Assembly (NCBI GenBank): GCA_002280875.1
Contig: NCEV01000026.1
Coordinates: forward strand, 1-43,317
Direction of reading: 5' to 3'
Length of the DNA: 43,317 bases
DNA from: Caulobacter sp. 32-67-35
GTDB taxonomy: Bacteria; Pseudomonadota; Alphaproteobacteria; Caulobacterales; Caulobacteraceae
Part shown: positions 41,752-43,317 of the stretch, piece after piece
Layout of the letters: each line of letters begins with the position of its first letter
Numbering within the stretch: position 1 is the first letter of the stretch
Notes under the pieces: model-generated
What the model was told of the DNA's origin: nothing
The model's input: the letters and a program-made list of their open reading frames with translations, nothing else
Databases searched by the model: none
Translations under genes and position numbers: made by a program

Positions 41752-43071
41752 ATGCCCGATTTCGGCGCCAACAACCTCGACGCCTTCTGGATGCCGTTCA
41801 CGCCCAACCGGCGGTTCAAGGCCCATCCGCGCATGCTCTCGTCCGCCAGAGACATGCACTACAAGACGCCGGAAGGCCGCGAGATCCTCGACGCCACCTC
41901 GGGCCTGTGGTGCGTCAATGCCGGCCACGACCGTCCCCGCATCCGCGAGGCGATCCAGAAGCAGGCGGCCGAGATGGACTATGCCCCCTGCTTCAACATG
42001 GGCCATCCCCTGGCCTTCGCCTTCGCCAGCCAGCTGGCCCAGATCACGCCCCAGGGCCTGGACCGGATCTTCTTCACCAACTCAGGCTCGGAGTCGGTCG
42101 ACACCGCCCTGAAGATCGCCCTGGCCTATCACCGCGCCCGGGGCAAGGGCGCCAAGACCCGGCTGATCGGCCGCGAGCGCGGCTATCACGGCGTCGGGTT
42201 CGGCGGCATCTCGGTGGGCGGCATCCCCAAGAACCGGATGTATTTCGGCTCACTGCTGACCGGCGTCGACCACCTGCCCCACACCCACGGCGTGGCCGGC
42301 AACCAGTTTGCCAAGGGCGAGCCCGAGCACGGCGCCGACCTGGCCGACACTCTGGAAAAGATCGTCGCCCTGCACGACGCTTCCAACATCGCCGCCGTGA
42401 TCGTCGAGCCCGTGGCCGGCTCGACCGGCGTGCTGATCCCGCCCAAGGGCTATTTGCAACGCCTACGGACGATCTGCGACAGGCACGACATCCTGCTGAT
42501 CTTCGACGAGGTGATCACCGGTTTTGGCCGCCTGGGCGCCCCGTTCGCCGCCGACCGCTTCGGCGTCACGCCCGACCTGATCTGCATGGCCAAGGGCCTC
42601 ACCAACGCCGCCGTGCCGTGCGGCGCCGTGGCCGCCTCGGGCAAGATCTACGACGCCATGATGGACGGCGCCGACGCCCCCATCGAGCTCTTCCACGGCT
42701 ACACCTATTCGGCCCACCCACTGGCCTGCGCGGCCGGCATCGCCACCCTGGAAACCTACAAGGAAGACGACCTGTTCGCCCGCGCGGCGGGCCTGGAGGC
42801 CTACTGGCAGGAGGCCATCCATAGCCTGAAGGACGCCCGCCACGTCATCGATATCCGCAACCTTGGCCTGATCGGCGGCATCGAGCTGGAACCCCGCGCC
42901 GGCGCCCCCACGGCGCGGGCCATGGAAGTGTTCGAGGCCGCCTTCGACGCGGGCCTGCTGATCCGCGTCACCGCCGACATCGTCGCCCTGTCGCCGCCGC
43001 TGATCCTCGAAAAAGCCCATGTGGACCAGGTGGTCGAGACGCTGCGGCGCGTGCTGGCGACGGTGGATTGA
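41752..43071 (+). CDS. Omega-amino acid (beta-alanine):pyruvate aminotransferase
   Basis: A 439-residue class III PLP aminotransferase. The start NLDAFWMPFTPNRRFKAHPRM is diagnostic of omega-amino-acid:pyruvate aminotransferases, which move the amino group of beta-alanine, GABA or related amines to pyruvate. Lys281 (CMAKGLTNAAVPCGA) binds PLP and Asp252 (IFDEVITGFGR) its ring nitrogen; FFTNSGSESVDTAL and RGYHGVGFGGIS are cofactor loops. It is divergent from the GntR gene with a shared operator-like site, which ties it to the polyamine locus: it could process GABA or beta-alanine released by the pathway. Cytoplasmic. Confidence 0.92.
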   Translation: MPDFGANNLDAFWMPFTPNRRFKAHPRMLSSARDMHYKTPEGREILDATSGLWCVNAGHDRPRIREAIQKQAAEMDYAPCFNMGHPLAFAFASQLAQITPQGLDRIFFTNSGSESVDTALKIALAYHRARGKGAKTRLIGRERGYHGVGFGGISVGGIPKNRMYFGSLLTGVDHLPHTHGVAGNQFAKGEPEHGADLADTLEKIVALHDASNIAAVIVEPVAGSTGVLIPPKGYLQRLRTICDRHDILLIFDEVITGFGRLGAPFAADRFGVTPDLICMAKGLTNAAVPCGAVAASGKIYDAMMDGADAPIELFHGYTYSAHPLACAAGIATLETYKEDDLFARAAGLEAYWQEAIHSLKDARHVIDIRNLGLIGGIELEPRAGAPTARAMEVFEAAFDAGLLIRVTADIVALSPPLILEKAHVDQVVETLRRVLATVD

Positions 43072-43317
43072 GGGGAAAGGGAGGACTGATCCCGCTCTAT
43101 CCCCGGCGTTCAGCGAATCGAAGCCAGCAAAATCAATCACTTAAAACTTTCTCGCACCTCTATATCCCCGGCTCCAAAACCTGATGGATACTTCTCCTTG
43201 TCCCCGTCGCAGGGGGAAGCGCCTGGATCCGGCCCAACAGCGGCGATGGGGATGGAGCTGAGCGGGGCCGCGCGGTCACGCGGCGGGGACGAAGGTGGTC
43301 TGTTCGTTGGATAGATC
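43072..43317. other. Right-edge intergenic region
   Basis: No convincing complete gene is seen. It contains an AT-richer patch (about 43120-43190) and, near the end, a small inverted repeat GCCGCG (43267-43272) and CGCGGC (43279-43284). The last 42 bases can be read on the minus strand as the end of a coding region (next entry). Confidence 0.5.
43276..43317 (-). CDS. Possible C-terminal end of a gene entering from the right
   Basis: On the minus strand the final 42 bases read DLSNEQTTFVPAA followed by TGA. Codon third positions in this frame are more GC-rich than in the alternatives, and a small hairpin overlaps the stop. It is too short to identify and could be chance. Confidence 0.3.
   Translation of the reverse strand, partial: DLSNEQTTFVPAA

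Overview
The window is 43.3 kb of GC-rich DNA that reads as the chromosome of an alphaproteobacterium of the Caulobacter/Phenylobacterium type. This rests on gene content (TonB-dependent receptor, DUF983, PHA-system protein, TPR-sulfotransferase), on very high third-position GC, on a dense cluster of GANTC (CcrM-type) sites beside accA, and on numerous G/C-run palindromic intergenic elements. No rRNA, tRNA, CRISPR array, transposase or integrase was seen. The species is inferred, not proven.

Layout. 1-533: 5' part of accA (minus strand). 534-3023: intergenic region with six GANTC sites, a small orphan protein, an amidase and an OsmC-like protein (plus). 3141-6679: malyl-CoA-lyase-like enzyme, MscS channel and dicarboxylate/amino-acid:cation symporter (minus). 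6856-11125: mostly small accessory genes, including a lower-GC orphan, a dipeptide epimerase, a PHA-system protein, DUF983 and a MocR-type regulator with a dyad operator. 11187-16030: TetR regulator divergent from a two-gene RND efflux operon, with a long imperfect palindrome between them. 16213-19774: phytoene-desaturase-like FAD enzyme (apparently frameshifted), Rieske oxygenase and TetR regulator, interleaved with palindromic elements. 20186-27372: secreted amidohydrolase and APC permease (overlapping stop/start), a strong terminator, TonB-dependent receptor and TPR-sulfotransferase (minus).

27419-43071 is a large polyamine (putrescine) uptake and catabolism locus. On the minus strand, in transcription order: GntR/FCD regulator, aldehyde dehydrogenase, GSA-type class III aminotransferase, second glutamine-synthetase-like ligase, PotF, PotH, PotI, PotG, PuuD, SpuC, PuuA and PuuB. 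An omega-amino-acid:pyruvate aminotransferase diverges on the plus strand. PotFGHI would import putrescine. It could then be transaminated directly (SpuC) or gamma-glutamylated (PuuA), oxidised (PuuB, aldehyde dehydrogenase) and deglutamylated (PuuD). A perfect 16-bp palindrome sits before the aldehyde dehydrogenase gene, and a 13/16 copy sits between the regulator and the divergent aminotransferase. These are good candidates for the regulator's operators. Four palindromic elements punctuate the operon, notably on both sides of potF.

The most interesting items are the operator pair, the two gamma-glutamyl-ligase branches in one locus, the frameshift/deletion in the FAD enzyme, the GANTC cluster, and a repeat family in which one copy carries a nested hairpin expansion.
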